Of a stretch of DNA of 64,000 bases, positions 25,725 through 35,019 are shown one piece after another; position 1 is the stretch's first letter, and the number at the start of each line of letters is the position of its first letter. Location of the stretch: positions 1,521,528 through 1,585,527 of the forward strand of contig NZ_FPKU01000001.1 of NCBI RefSeq assembly GCF_900119845.1. Reading direction: 5' to 3'. This DNA is from Devosia enhydra. Its GTDB lineage: Bacteria > Pseudomonadota > Alphaproteobacteria > Rhizobiales > Devosiaceae. Both the position numbers and the translations under genes were made by a program. The notes under the pieces are model-generated. The model was not told the DNA's origin. It searched no databases and saw only the letters and a program-made list of their open reading frames with translations.

Positions 25725-26786
25725 ATGAAGAGCAGGACATTCGCGCTGGCCCTGGCCACGGCGCTCGTTGCACTCGTTCCGCAGGCGCAGGCCGACACGC
25801 TGCGCCTCCTCACCTGGGGCGGCTATGCGCCCCAGAACGTCATCGACCTGTTCAAGGCCGAGACCGGCCATGACGTCGAGGTCACCCTCTCCAACAATGA
25901 AGAGATGATCTCCAAGCTGCGCGCCACCGGCGGCTCGGGCTTCGATCTCGCCCAGCCCAGCCAGGACCGCATCCTCGGGCCGCAGCTGGAATTCGGCATC
26001 TACAAGCCGCTCGATCTCGAAAAGATCGATGCCAGCCTCTTCATCCCCTCGATGCTCGAGGCGACCAAGGTCAACACCACCGTCGATGGCCAGATCTACG
26101 GCATCCCGCATATCTGGGGCACCGATGGCCTCGTGGTGAACACCGCGGCTGCGCCCGATGTCGATGACTATATCGATCTCTGCGACCCCGCCTATGCCGG
26201 CAAGGTCTCCTACCGCCTCCGCCGCCCCACGCTGATCGCCTTCGCCTTCTCCATGGGGCTCGATCCCTTCGCGGCCTATGGCGACACGGCGGCCTATGAA
26301 GGCATCCTCTCGCAGGTCGAAGCCAAGCTGCGCGAGTGCAAGGCCAATGTGAAGACCTATTGGGGCGGTGGCGACGAAATCACCGGCCTCATCCGCTCGG
26401 GCGAAGTGGTGGCGGCCATGGCCTGGGATACCGGTGGCTGGGCGCTCAATGCCGAGAACCCCGACATCCGCTTCATCGCTCCCGCCTCGGGCGCTATGGG
26501 CTGGATCGACACCTTCGTCATCCCCTCGGGCGGGGAAGCCGACGAGGCGGCCTATGCCTGGATCAACTTCGTCATGCGGCCCGAAATCGCCGCCATGATC
26601 ACCGCCTCGGCCGGAAATTTCACGGCGAGCCAGGGGGCGGACGAGCTGGTCGACGAAGCGCTGAAGGCCCGCTACCAGGCCAGCTTCCCGGCCGAAGCGG
26701 TCGACAACATCAACTGGTATCCGCCCGTGCCCGCCGGCCTCGAATCGCTCGAAGGCGCGGTGCTCGATCGCGTCAACGCCAGCTGA
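25725..26786 (+). CDS. PotD-like periplasmic substrate-binding protein
   Basis: 353 aa. The signal peptide ends PQAQAD; the mature part reads TLRLLTWGGYAPQNVIDLF as in spermidine/putrescine-binding proteins. AWDTGGWALNAENP is the ligand-pocket block and the C-terminus has NWYPPVPAGLESL. GGGAGG precedes the ATG 6 nt upstream. It heads a five-gene operon with an ATPase, two permeases and a sulfurtransferase. The exact ligand (polyamine, or another cation such as an opine) is not decided by sequence. Confidence 0.9.
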   Translation: MKSRTFALALATALVALVPQAQADTLRLLTWGGYAPQNVIDLFKAETGHDVEVTLSNNEEMISKLRATGGSGFDLAQPSQDRILGPQLEFGIYKPLDLEKIDASLFIPSMLEATKVNTTVDGQIYGIPHIWGTDGLVVNTAAAPDVDDYIDLCDPAYAGKVSYRLRRPTLIAFAFSMGLDPFAAYGDTAAYEGILSQVEAKLRECKANVKTYWGGGDEITGLIRSGEVVAAMAWDTGGWALNAENPDIRFIAPASGAMGWIDTFVIPSGGEADEAAYAWINFVMRPEIAAMITASAGNFTASQGADELVDEALKARYQASFPAEAVDNINWYPPVPAGLESLEGAVLDRVNAS

Positions 26787-26870
26787 TCGGCGTCCTGCCA
26801 TCATGCCCGTCCCGGATCGCCCGGGGCGGGCCACGAGACCCACTGCCCCTTTTCACGGGATGATCTCTTC

Positions 26871-27977
26871 GTGACAGCTGCGCCCCCCGATCTCGAATGC
26901 CGTGCCGTGACCAAGGCCTTTGCCGATTTCGTCGCGGTGCGCGGGGTGGATTTCAGCGTGCCGGCCGGCAGCTTCTTTTCCATCCTCGGACCTTCGGGCT
27001 GCGGCAAGACCACGCTTCTGCGCATGATCGCGGGCTTTGCCGATCCCAGTTCGGGCGAAATCCTCATCAAGGGCCGATCGATGCGCGAGGTGCCGCCCAA
27101 CCGGCGCCCGGTCAACATGGTGTTCCAGCACCTGGCGCTCTTTCCGATGATGAGCGTGGGCGAGAACGTGGCCTTCGGGCTGCGGCGCCGCAAGGTCATG
27201 CCCGCCGAGATCACGCGGCGCGTCGAGGACGTGCTCGCGCGTGTCGGGCTTGCCGGCATGTCGGGCCGGCGTATCGAGCAGCTCTCGGGCGGGCAGAAGC
27301 AGCGCGTCGCCATCGCCCGCTGCATGGTGCTCGAGCCCGATGTGCTGCTGCTCGACGAGCCGCTGGGCGCACTTGATCTCAAGCTGCGCGAGCACATGAA
27401 GGTCGAGCTCAAGAAGCTCCAGAGCGAATTCCGCACCACCTTCGTCTACATCACCCATGACCAGTCCGAGGCGCTGGTGATGTCCGATACCGTCGCGGTG
27501 ATGAACCACGGGGTGTTCGAGCAGGTCGGCAGCCCGCGCGACCTCTATTTCCAGCCCGCGACCGCCTTCGTCGCGGGATTCGTCGGGGATGCCAATCGCT
27601 GGCAGGGCCGCGTCGAAGCCCTGAGCGGCAACGCCGTCTCGATCCGCACCGAGGATGGGTTGGTACTGCGGGCCCACGCCGCCGATGGTGCGCTCGCCGC
27701 CAGCGACGCGGTGGCGGTCTTCGTGCGCCCGGAGGCCATAACGCTCTCGCGCGAACCGGCCGCCATGCTCGGGCTCGATACAGGCATCGCCGCCACCATC
27801 ACCGGCATCCTCTTTAACGGCGCCAACTCGCGTGCCCTCGTCAAGGTCGCCGGACAGCGCGAGTTCGAGGTCGCCATCCCGCAGACCGGCGCCTTTGCCG
27901 GTCTGTCGGTCGGCGATGTCGTGCATCTGGGCTGGCGCGCCGATCAGGCCCGCGCCTATCGGGCGCCCCGGCCATGA
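26871..27977 (+). CDS. PotA-like ABC transporter ATP-binding protein
   Basis: 368 aa, GTG start. Walker A GPSGCGKTT near residue 42, Q-loop MVFQHLALFPMMSV, signature LSGGQKQRVAIARCM, Walker B LLLDEPLGALD, and H-loop YITHDQSEAL. A TOBE-like C-terminal domain follows from about residue 270. It energises the two permeases downstream. The stop overlaps the first permease by 4 bp. Confidence 0.95.
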   Translation: MTAAPPDLECRAVTKAFADFVAVRGVDFSVPAGSFFSILGPSGCGKTTLLRMIAGFADPSSGEILIKGRSMREVPPNRRPVNMVFQHLALFPMMSVGENVAFGLRRRKVMPAEITRRVEDVLARVGLAGMSGRRIEQLSGGQKQRVAIARCMVLEPDVLLLDEPLGALDLKLREHMKVELKKLQSEFRTTFVYITHDQSEALVMSDTVAVMNHGVFEQVGSPRDLYFQPATAFVAGFVGDANRWQGRVEALSGNAVSIRTEDGLVLRAHAADGALAASDAVAVFVRPEAITLSREPAAMLGLDTGIAATITGILFNGANSRALVKVAGQREFEVAIPQTGAFAGLSVGDVVHLGWRADQARAYRAPRP

Positions 27978-28840
27978 CGGCATCGCCCGCGATCCGTCGC
28001 ATCACGCTGGCGCTGCTTTTGGCACCGTTGATGCTTTGGCTCGGGCTGCTCGTCGTCATCCCGCATATCGACATGCTGCTGCTCTCGTTCACCGAGAAGA
28101 CCGGCGTGCGCCAGTACCAGCCGGGTCTTGCCAATTACCGCACCTTCTTTGTCGAGCCGGTCTATTGGACGATCTTCCTGCGCACGGCGCTGATGTCGAT
28201 CCTCGCCACGCTCCTCACTCTCGTGATCGGCTTTCCGGTGGCCTATTTCATCGCCAAGCTGGCGCGGGGGCGATCCAAGGCGTTCCTCTTTCTCCTCTGC
28301 CTCGTGCCCTTCTGGGTCAGCGAACTTGTCCGCACCTTCGGCTGGATGATCCTGCTGCGCGAGACTGGCCTCGTGTCAGGGGCGCTGCAGGCGCTGGGCC
28401 TCGTCTCGGGTCCGGTCGAACTGCTTTACAACGATGCCGCCATCATGGTCGGGCTCGTCTACACCTCGATGCTTTTCATGGTGGTGCCGCTGATCACGGC
28501 GCTCGACAGCCTCGACGACAGCTTCATCGAAGCCGGCTACGACCTTGGCGGGTCGGGCTGGTCCATCCTGCGCGAGATCGTCATCCCGCATGCCATGCCC
28601 GGCATCGTCTCGGGGTCGATCGTCGTCTTCATGCTGTCACTGGGCAATTATCTCACCCCGGTGCTGCTGGGCGGCAAGGACAGCCTGTGGTTCACCGGGG
28701 CGATCTACACGCAGTTCATTACCCGCTTCAACTGGGAACAGGGCGCCGCCTTCGGCATGCTGCTGCTCGTGCTCTCCTCGCTCATCGTGTGGCTCGGCCT
28801 CAAGCTCTCGGGACAGACGCTGTCCAGAACGGTGGGCTGA
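27974..28840 (+). CDS. ABC transporter permease (PotB-like)
   Basis: 288 aa, six hydrophobic segments. The cytoplasmic EAA loop reads EAGYDLGGSGWSILREIVIP near residue 175, and NYLTPVLLGGKDSL follows, as in PotB and opine/putrescine permeases. It overlaps the ATPase by 4 bp and is 3 nt from the next permease. The pair forms the membrane channel. Confidence 0.93.
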   Translation: MTASPAIRRITLALLLAPLMLWLGLLVVIPHIDMLLLSFTEKTGVRQYQPGLANYRTFFVEPVYWTIFLRTALMSILATLLTLVIGFPVAYFIAKLARGRSKAFLFLLCLVPFWVSELVRTFGWMILLRETGLVSGALQALGLVSGPVELLYNDAAIMVGLVYTSMLFMVVPLITALDSLDDSFIEAGYDLGGSGWSILREIVIPHAMPGIVSGSIVVFMLSLGNYLTPVLLGGKDSLWFTGAIYTQFITRFNWEQGAAFGMLLLVLSSLIVWLGLKLSGQTLSRTVG

Positions 28841-28843
28841 GCC

Positions 28844-29701
28844 ATGCTGCCCCATATTCCCACCAGCCCCTGGCTTCGCACCCTTTATGCGGCCTATATC
28901 GGCGCCTTCTTCCTCTATCTCGCCTTGCCGCTGGCGGTCGTCTCGGCTTTTGCGTTCAACGACAGCAACTTTCCCGCCCTGCCCTGGCAGGGCTTCACGC
29001 TCGACTGGTTCATCGGCAATGCGGCCCCGCGCATCGGAGTGTTCAACGATGGCGCCATTCTCAAGGCCATCGGCACATCGGCGCTGGTCTCGGTCTGGGT
29101 CGCGGGGCTTGCGGTGCTGGTAGCCACAACCAACGCTTTTCTCTTCGAGCGCTATGCGTTTCCGCTCAAGAGTGTGCTCTATGTGGTGATGCTGCTGCCG
29201 CTGGTGGTGCCGGGCATCATCCTGGGCATTTCGATCCTCGTCTTTTCCTCGCGCATCGCCAATTTCGCGCAAGGCGAGTTGGGCCTCAGGATCAACGCCC
29301 TGCGCCCCGGCCTGCCGCTGGTGGTGCTGGGGCAGTTCTCGTTCATCGCCACCATGGCGACGCTCGTGATTTCGGCGCGCCTGCGCAAATTCGATCGCTC
29401 GCTCGAGGAAGCCGCGCTCAATCTGGGCGCGACACCCTGGCAGGCCATCCGCCACGTCACCTTGCCCTACCTCATGCCCGCGATGGTGGCCGCCGGCCTC
29501 GTTTCGATCCTGATGAGCTTCGAGAACTTCAACACCACGCTGATGCTGGTGGGTTCGGATGCGCCGCTGACCGTCACCATGTTCGATCGCCTCAAGCAGG
29601 GTTCCACCCCGGTGCTCAACGCCGTGTCGCTGCTCTTGATGGCGGCATCCTCCTTGCTCGCCCTGCTCGTCATTTTGTTCCAGCGCGGAGCCCGCCGATG
29701 A
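28844..29701 (+). CDS. ABC transporter permease (PotC-like)
   Basis: 285 aa. The EAA loop is LEEAALNLGATPWQAIRHVT near residue 175; FENFNTTLMLVGSDAPLTV resembles the PotC C-terminal half. It is the partner of the preceding permease, with its stop overlapping the sulfurtransferase start by 4 bp. Confidence 0.93.
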   Translation: MLPHIPTSPWLRTLYAAYIGAFFLYLALPLAVVSAFAFNDSNFPALPWQGFTLDWFIGNAAPRIGVFNDGAILKAIGTSALVSVWVAGLAVLVATTNAFLFERYAFPLKSVLYVVMLLPLVVPGIILGISILVFSSRIANFAQGELGLRINALRPGLPLVVLGQFSFIATMATLVISARLRKFDRSLEEAALNLGATPWQAIRHVTLPYLMPAMVAAGLVSILMSFENFNTTLMLVGSDAPLTVTMFDRLKQGSTPVLNAVSLLLMAASSLLALLVILFQRGARR

Positions 29702-30543
29702 CCGACCTGCCCTTCGTTTCCACACAGTGGCTCGCCGAAAGGCTGGGCGATCCGAACCTCGTGGTCGTCGATGCGTCGTGGCACCTGCCCACCGCCCGTC
29801 GAGACCCAAGCGCGGAATATCGGGCGAACCACATCCCCGGCGCCGTGTTCTTCGATCTCGATGCCATCGCCGATAGCAGCACCGGCCTGCCCCATATGCT
29901 GCTGCGCGACGAGACCGCATTCGACGCCAGGGTGGGCAAAGGTCTCGGCATCGCGGACACCATGACCATTGTTGTTTACGACAGCGTCGGCATCTTCAGC
30001 GCCGCCCGCGCCTTATGGACCTTCGCCATCATGGGGGCGAGGGATGTGCGTGTGCTTGCCGGCGGGCTGCCGAAATGGCAGGCCGAAGGCCGGCCAACCG
30101 AAGCCGGCGAGGTCTCCCGTCCACCAGCACACTTCGCTGTCAACTTCGGGCCGGAAATGCTTGCGGGATTTGACGACGTGCTGGTCGCCAGTCGCAAGGG
30201 GTCCCGGCAGATTGTCGATGCCCGGGCCGGCGAACGCTTCCGCGGCGAGGTCGATGAACCGCGCCCGGGTCTCCGCCGTGGCCATATCCCCGGCAGCCGC
30301 AGCGTGCCGGTCGGGCTCCTGACGCGCGATGGCGAGATGAAGCCGGCCGAAGAGCTGCGCACGATCTTTGCCGAAGCCGGGCTCGATCTGTCGCGCCCCA
30401 TCATCACCAGTTGCGGGTCGGGCGTTACGGCCGCCACCCTTGCCATGGCGCTGGGCCGCGCCGGCGCCACAGATGTCGCCCTTTATGACGGATCATGGGC
30501 CGAATGGGGCGCCCGCCCCGACGCGCCGGTCGAAACCGGCTGA
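29698..30543 (+). CDS. sseA: 3-mercaptopyruvate sulfurtransferase
   Basis: 281 aa with two rhodanese-like domains. The inactive N-terminal domain has WHLPTARRDPSAEYRANHIPGA; the C-terminal domain ends in the active loop CGSGVTA, with catalytic Cys239, the loop signature of mercaptopyruvate (not thiosulfate) sulfurtransferases. It moves sulfur from mercaptopyruvate to a thiol acceptor. Its ATGA overlaps the last permease of the PotABCD-like operon, so it is co-expressed with import of a compound that may contain sulfur; that link is inference. Confidence 0.93.
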   Translation: MTDLPFVSTQWLAERLGDPNLVVVDASWHLPTARRDPSAEYRANHIPGAVFFDLDAIADSSTGLPHMLLRDETAFDARVGKGLGIADTMTIVVYDSVGIFSAARALWTFAIMGARDVRVLAGGLPKWQAEGRPTEAGEVSRPPAHFAVNFGPEMLAGFDDVLVASRKGSRQIVDARAGERFRGEVDEPRPGLRRGHIPGSRSVPVGLLTRDGEMKPAEELRTIFAEAGLDLSRPIITSCGSGVTAATLAMALGRAGATDVALYDGSWAEWGARPDAPVETG

Positions 30544-30561
30544 GCGCTTGGACGGAAAAGA

Positions 30562-30587
30562 AAAGGGGCAGCGCAAGCGACCCCTTT
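30562..30587. terminator. Bidirectional terminator between sseA and the sugar permease
   Basis: AAAGGGG and CCCCTTT form a stem with a 12-nt loop containing GCGCAAGC, in the 66-bp convergent gap. On the minus strand the stem is followed by TTCTTTTCC, the better terminator direction for the sugar operon. Confidence 0.65.
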
Positions 30588-30609
30588 GAGCTCCAGTTGA
30601 ACAGGCGGC

Positions 30610-31836
30610 TCAGGCCGCCTTGTTCTTGTTGTAGACGTCGAACACCACGGCGGCGAGCAGAACCAGGCCCTTGATCACCTGCTGCCAATCGATATTGACG
30701 CCCATGATCGACATGCCGTTGTTCATCACGCCCATGATGAAGGCGCCGATCACTGCGCCCGCCACCTGCCCGGCGCCGCCGGCCATCGACGCGCCGCCGA
30801 TGAACACGGCTGCAATCACGTCGAGCTCGAAGCCCTGCCCGGCCTTGGGCGTCGCCGTGTTGAGGCGCGCCGCAAAGATCAGCCCGGCCAGCGCCGCAAG
30901 CACGCCCATATTGGTGAAGACGTAGAAGGTCAGCCGCTCGGTCTTGATGCCCGAAAGCTTGGCCGCCTTGGCATTGCCGCCCATGGCATAGACACGCCGG
31001 CCGATGGTGGTCTTCTTGGTCACGAACACAAAGAGCGCGATCAGGATCGCCATCACCACGAGCACATTGGGCAGGCCGCGATAGGAGGCGAGCATGAAGG
31101 TGAAAAACAGCACCAGCGCCGCGATCAACCCCATCTTGGTGGCAAAGAACGCGAAGGGCTCGGCCTCGTAGCCAAAGGATTCCCGCCGCGCCCGGCCGCG
31201 CAGCGACGCATAGAGGGCGCCGACGACGATGACGATGCCGATCGCCATGGTGGTGGTGTGAAGCGTGGTGCCCGCGATGGTCAGCGGCCCGATCACGTCG
31301 GGAATGAAGCCTGCCGAGAGCAACTGGAATTCGGCCGGGAACGGCCCCACCGATCGCCCGCCAAGCACCCAGAGCGCAAGCCCCTTGAACACGAGCATGC
31401 CCGCCAGCGTCACGATGAAGGACGGGATCTTGTGATAGGCGATCCAGTAGCCCTGGGCCGCCCCGATCAGCCCGCCAAGCGCAAGGCAGGCGATGCCGGC
31501 AAGGATCGGGTTCCAGCCCATCTGCACCATCAGCACGGCGGCGACGGCGCCGACGAAGCCCGAAACCGAGCCTACCGACAGATCGATATGGCCCGCCACG
31601 ATCACCAGCAGCATGCCCAAGGCCATGATGATGATGTAGCTGTTCTGCAGGATCAGGTTGGTGAGGTTGACCGGCTTGAACAGTACGCCATTGGTGGTGA
31701 ACTGGAAGAACACCATGATGGCGATGAGGGCCAGCACCAGGCCATATTCCCGGAGGTTGGCCTGCCAGCTGAAGCCCGACCCTGAACTGGAGCCTTTTGC
31801 GGGACTTGAGCCTGCGGAAACGGTTTCGGTTGTCAT
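30610..31836 (-). CDS. mmsB: Multiple monosaccharide ABC transporter permease GguB/MmsB
   Basis: 408 aa, about ten to eleven membrane helices. Family segments are [71 protein letters not shown] near residue 285, and [20 protein letters not shown], matching XylH/GguB-like permeases. It overlaps mmsA by 4 bp and is the last gene of the chvE-mmsAB operon that imports several sugars. Confidence 0.95.
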   Translation of the reverse strand: MTTETVSAGSSPAKGSSSGSGFSWQANLREYGLVLALIAIMVFFQFTTNGVLFKPVNLTNLILQNSYIIIMALGMLLVIVAGHIDLSVGSVSGFVGAVAAVLMVQMGWNPILAGIACLALGGLIGAAQGYWIAYHKIPSFIVTLAGMLVFKGLALWVLGGRSVGPFPAEFQLLSAGFIPDVIGPLTIAGTTLHTTTMAIGIVIVVGALYASLRGRARRESFGYEAEPFAFFATKMGLIAALVLFFTFMLASYRGLPNVLVVMAILIALFVFVTKKTTIGRRVYAMGGNAKAAKLSGIKTERLTFYVFTNMGVLAALAGLIFAARLNTATPKAGQGFELDVIAAVFIGGASMAGGAGQVAGAVIGAFIMGVMNNGMSIMGVNIDWQQVIKGLVLLAAVVFDVYNKNKAA

Positions 31837-33365
31837 GAGGCGAGTCCCTCCGCTCTGACGATGGCGCGCATGATCTTTTCCTGGCTGGCATCCTTGCCCG
31901 CCATCTCCCCCACGATCTGCCCCTCGTTCATCACGTAGATCCGGTCGCAGATGCCGAGCAGTTCGGGCATTTCCGAGGAGATGACGAGGATGCCCTTGCC
32001 CTGGTTCGCAAGCGCATGAATGATCGTGTAGATTTCATATTTGGCCCCCACGTCGATGCCGCGGGTCGGCTCGTCGAGGATGAGGACATCCGGGTCGGCG
32101 AAGAGCCATTTGCTCAGCACCACCTTCTGCTGGTTGCCGCCCGAAAGATTGCCCGTCACCTGGTAGACGCTCGAGGAGCGAATATTGGTCTTGCTGCGGT
32201 AATCATTGGCGACCTTCAGTTCCTTGAGGTCGTCGATTACCATGGCGCTCGACACGCCCTTGAGGTTGGCGAGCGTGGTGTTGTGCTTAATGTGGTCGAT
32301 GAGGTTGAGCCCGTAGACCTTGCGGTCCTCGGTGGCATAGGCGATGCCCTGATCCACCGCACGGCCCACGGTCGAGACATCGACCGGCTTGCCATGGAGG
32401 CGCACTTCGCCCGAGATGTTCTGGCCCCAGGAGCGGCCGAAAAGGCTCATGGCGAACTCGGTGCGCCCGGCGCCCATCAGGCCGGCGATGCCGACCACCT
32501 CGCCCTTGCGCACGTTGAGGCTGATGCCCTTGATGACCTTGCGTTCGCGGTGCTGGGGGTGGAACACCGTCCAGTTCTTGACCTCGAAGATCACTTCGCC
32601 GATCTGCGGGGTCCGCTTGGGATAGCGATCCTCCATCTGCCGGCCCACCATCGAGGCGATGATGCGGTCTTCGCTGATCTGATCCTTGTCGATGGTCTCG
32701 ATGGTCTGGCCGTCGCGCAGGACGGTGATCCGGTCGGCAACCTTGCCGACCTCGTTGAGCTTGTGCGAGATCAGGATCGAGGCGACGCCCTGGCGCTTGA
32801 GCTCCAGCAGCAGCTCGAGCAGATGGTCGCTGTCCTTTTCGGCAAGGCTCGCGGTCGGCTCGTCGAGGATCAGCAGCTTCACATGCTTGGCGAGCGCCTT
32901 GGCGATCTCGATCAGCTGCTGCTTGCCGACGCCCAGATTGGTGATGAGCGTGCGCGGATCTTCCTTGAGCCCGACCTTGGCGAGCAGTTCGCGTGTACGC
33001 CGCTCGTTGTCGTCCCAGTCGATGATCCCGAACCGGGCATTCTCGTTGCCGAGGAACATGTTTTCGGTGATCGAGAGGAGCGGGATCAGCGCCAGCTCCT
33101 GGTGGATGATGACGATGCCGCGCTTCTCGCTGTCATCGATGCCCTTGAAGCGGCACGGCTCGCCTTCGAAGACGATCTCGCCCTCGTAGCTGCCATGCGG
33201 ATAGACGCCCGAGAGCACTTTCATCAGGGTGGATTTGCCGGCGCCGTTCTCCCCCACGATGGCGTGGATTTCGCCGGCGCGCACGTCGAGATTGACGTTC
33301 TGCAGCGCCTTGACGCCGGGGAAGGTCTTGGTGATGCCGCGCATCTCCAGGATGGTCTGGTTCAT
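31833..33365 (-). CDS. mmsA: Multiple monosaccharide ABC transporter ATP-binding protein GguA/MmsA
   Basis: 510 aa with two nucleotide-binding halves. Domain 1 has [16 protein letters not shown], signature [15 protein letters not shown] and [11 protein letters not shown]. Domain 2 has GLMGAGRTE, signature [15 protein letters not shown] and [15 protein letters not shown]. The order and length fit the GguA sugar importer ATPase. It is preceded by an intercistronic hairpin at 33420-33457 after chvE. Confidence 0.95.
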   Translation of the reverse strand: MNQTILEMRGITKTFPGVKALQNVNLDVRAGEIHAIVGENGAGKSTLMKVLSGVYPHGSYEGEIVFEGEPCRFKGIDDSEKRGIVIIHQELALIPLLSITENMFLGNENARFGIIDWDDNERRTRELLAKVGLKEDPRTLITNLGVGKQQLIEIAKALAKHVKLLILDEPTASLAEKDSDHLLELLLELKRQGVASILISHKLNEVGKVADRITVLRDGQTIETIDKDQISEDRIIASMVGRQMEDRYPKRTPQIGEVIFEVKNWTVFHPQHRERKVIKGISLNVRKGEVVGIAGLMGAGRTEFAMSLFGRSWGQNISGEVRLHGKPVDVSTVGRAVDQGIAYATEDRKVYGLNLIDHIKHNTTLANLKGVSSAMVIDDLKELKVANDYRSKTNIRSSSVYQVTGNLSGGNQQKVVLSKWLFADPDVLILDEPTRGIDVGAKYEIYTIIHALANQGKGILVISSEMPELLGICDRIYVMNEGQIVGEMAGKDASQEKIMRAIVRAEGLAS

Positions 33366-33419
33366 CGGCTCGATCCCCCTGCCCTCCGGTCGTCCGGACG
33401 GCAGATGCTGGTTGGGAAA

Positions 33420-33457
33420 GTGCGGGGGACGGGCCCCGCCATTGGCGGGACCCGCAC
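33420..33457 (-). terminator. Intercistronic hairpin between chvE and mmsA
   Basis: GTGCGGG (33420-33426) pairs with CCCGCAC (33451-33457), with an inner arm CCCCGCC/GGCGGGA. It lies about 16 nt downstream of the chvE stop in the direction of transcription, with no T-tract. Such elements protect the upstream mRNA and make the binding protein more abundant than permease and ATPase. Confidence 0.6.
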
Positions 33458-33472
33458 TCCTGCTGCAGGAGC

Positions 33473-34543
33473 TTACTGGATTTCTTCGGGCTTGAGATAG
33501 CCGGAGTCGATCACCAGTTCCTGATAGTTGGACACGTCCACTTCATAGGGCGTGAGCAGGATCGAGGGCACGACCTTGACGCCATTGTTGTAGGTCGTGG
33601 TGTCGAGGCCTTCCGGCGTTCCGCCCGAAAGCACGGTGTTGACCAGTTCGGCGGTCACCTTGGCGAGTTCGCGGGTGTCCTTATAGACGGTCGAGTACTG
33701 TTCGCCCGCTACGATCGCCTTGACCGAGGGGGCTTCGGCGTCCTGGCCGGTGATGACGGGCCAGGCCTGGTCGGCAGCGCCGTAGCCCACACCGCGCAGC
33801 GAGGAGATGATGCCGCGCGAGAGGCCGTCATAGGGAGCCAGCACGCCATCGACGCGGCTGCCGTCCGAGTAGTTGGCCGACAGGATGTTGTCCATGCGCG
33901 ACTGGGCGACGGCACCGTCCCAGCGCAGGGTGCCGACCGTGTCCATACCCATCTGGCCGGACTTGATGACGATCTCGCCGGCATCGATCATGGGCTGGAG
34001 CACAGACATGGCGCCATCATAGAAGAAGAAGGCGTTGTTATCGTCCGGCGAACCGCCAAAGAGCTCGACATTCCACGGCTTGGTATCGGGGAAGCGCTCC
34101 TTGAGGCCCTTCACCAGCGAATTGGCCTGGAGCACGCCCACCTGGAAGTTGTCGAAGGTGGTGTAGTAGTCGACATTGGCGCTGTCGCGGATCAGGCGGT
34201 CATAGGCGAACACCTTGATGCCCTGGTCGGCAGCCTGCTGCAGCACGGCGCTGAGCGTGGTGCCATCGACCGACGCGATCACGAGGGCCTTGACGCCCTT
34301 GGTGACCATGTTCTCGACCTGCGCGAGCTGGTTGGGAATATCGTCTTCGGCATATTGCAGGTCGGTGGTGTAGCCCATCCCCTGCAGAGCAGTGGTCAGC
34401 TCGTTGCCGTCCGAGATCCAGCGCAGCGAGGACTGGGTCGGCATGGCGACGCCGATCAGCCCCTTGTCCTGCGCATAGGCAGGCGCGGCGAGTGCCGCGA
34501 CGCTCACCGAAGCGGCGAGCAAAAACGTTTTGAATAGGGTCAT
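33473..34543 (-). CDS. chvE: Multiple monosaccharide-binding protein ChvE
   Basis: 356 aa. The Sec signal peptide ends PAYAQ; the mature protein starts [20 protein letters not shown] and contains [37 protein letters not shown] and [20 protein letters not shown], as in Agrobacterium ChvE. It binds glucose, galactose, arabinose and related sugars in the periplasm. GGGAGG precedes the ATG. In Agrobacterium ChvE also signals to VirA; no vir gene is visible here. Confidence 0.95.
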   Translation of the reverse strand: MTLFKTFLLAASVSVAALAAPAYAQDKGLIGVAMPTQSSLRWISDGNELTTALQGMGYTTDLQYAEDDIPNQLAQVENMVTKGVKALVIASVDGTTLSAVLQQAADQGIKVFAYDRLIRDSANVDYYTTFDNFQVGVLQANSLVKGLKERFPDTKPWNVELFGGSPDDNNAFFFYDGAMSVLQPMIDAGEIVIKSGQMGMDTVGTLRWDGAVAQSRMDNILSANYSDGSRVDGVLAPYDGLSRGIISSLRGVGYGAADQAWPVITGQDAEAPSVKAIVAGEQYSTVYKDTRELAKVTAELVNTVLSGGTPEGLDTTTYNNGVKVVPSILLTPYEVDVSNYQELVIDSGYLKPEEIQ

Positions 34544-34633
34544 TGAAGTCCTCCCGTAAAGACCTGCTTTGCTGATGGAAGGGTGGGCCCGCCCTCTTCC
34601 GGGGCGGCCGTCTGTGCCGAAAGGATGGTTGGT

Positions 34634-34732
34634 TCAGGCCGTTCGCAGGCGGCCGCTCATGCTGGCTGTGCCCGACATGCGCGACTGTCCCGCGGCGCTG
34701 CCTTGCGGCGAACGATGCGTTCTGCTGGCCAT
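34634..34732 (-). CDS. Possible 32-aa leader peptide upstream of chvE
   Basis: A short frame (MASRTHRSPQGSAAGQSRMS and onward) starts 189 nt before chvE on the same strand and ends 91 nt before it. It has the strongest ribosome-binding site in the gap, GGGAGGA 4 nt before ATG. It is Ser/Arg/Gly-rich with no membrane segment. No family is recognised. It may be a regulatory leader ORF of the sugar operon or a fortuitous frame. Confidence 0.35.
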   Translation of the reverse strand: MASRTHRSPQGSAAGQSRMSGTASMSGRLRTA

Positions 34733-34802
34733 GATATCCTCCCGGATCGGCTGCCTGGCGGCAGCCATGCGCCCTCCAGCGCATAAGAAGAAGGCTAGAG
34801 TA

Positions 34803-34816
34803 GTCAGATATATTTG
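34803..34816. promoter_or_regulatory. Repeated motif 1 in the chvE-gntR intergenic region
   Basis: GTCAGATATATTTG differs in 2 of 14 bases from GTCTGATATGTTTG at 34998-35011, near the regulator start. The pair flanks the divergent promoters and could be operators for the FadR-type protein. Confidence 0.4.
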
Positions 34817-34874
34817 TAAAGCCGGCCATTGGGCGGCATCACCAATCGTTATCGAGCCATTGCTTTTCGTCTGC

Positions 34875-34885
34875 TTGTCTGACGA
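34875..34885. promoter_or_regulatory. FadR-type operator candidate
   Basis: TTGTCTGACGA matches the published FadR-subfamily GntR operator form TNGTNNNACNA exactly, with half sites TTGTC and GACGA around a central T. It lies between chvE and the GntR gene. Confidence 0.45.
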
Positions 34886-34997
34886 GGACGCGCCAATTTG
34901 CGGGGCACAGCTGCCGGAACCGGGCCGTTGGCGCTATGAGTCAGGCATCGGGAGAGAGGACCGGACAGGGGCAAGCCGCACCAAAGTCGGAAAACCT

Positions 34998-35011
34998 GTC
35001 TGATATGTTTG
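34998..35011. promoter_or_regulatory. Repeated motif 2 at the start of the FadR-type regulator
   Basis: GTCTGATATGTTTG, 12 of 14 identical to the element at 34803-34816. It sits just before the GTG at 35020 and overlaps an ATG at 35005, so binding there would block the regulator's own expression. Confidence 0.4.
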
Positions 35012-35019
35012 AGGCGAGC

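Noticed and set aside
27832-30543. 903-aa plus-strand frame spanning the two permeases and sulfurtransferase
   Set aside because: Only its last 281 residues are real (the sulfurtransferase from 29698). The earlier part is an out-of-frame reading of permease genes.
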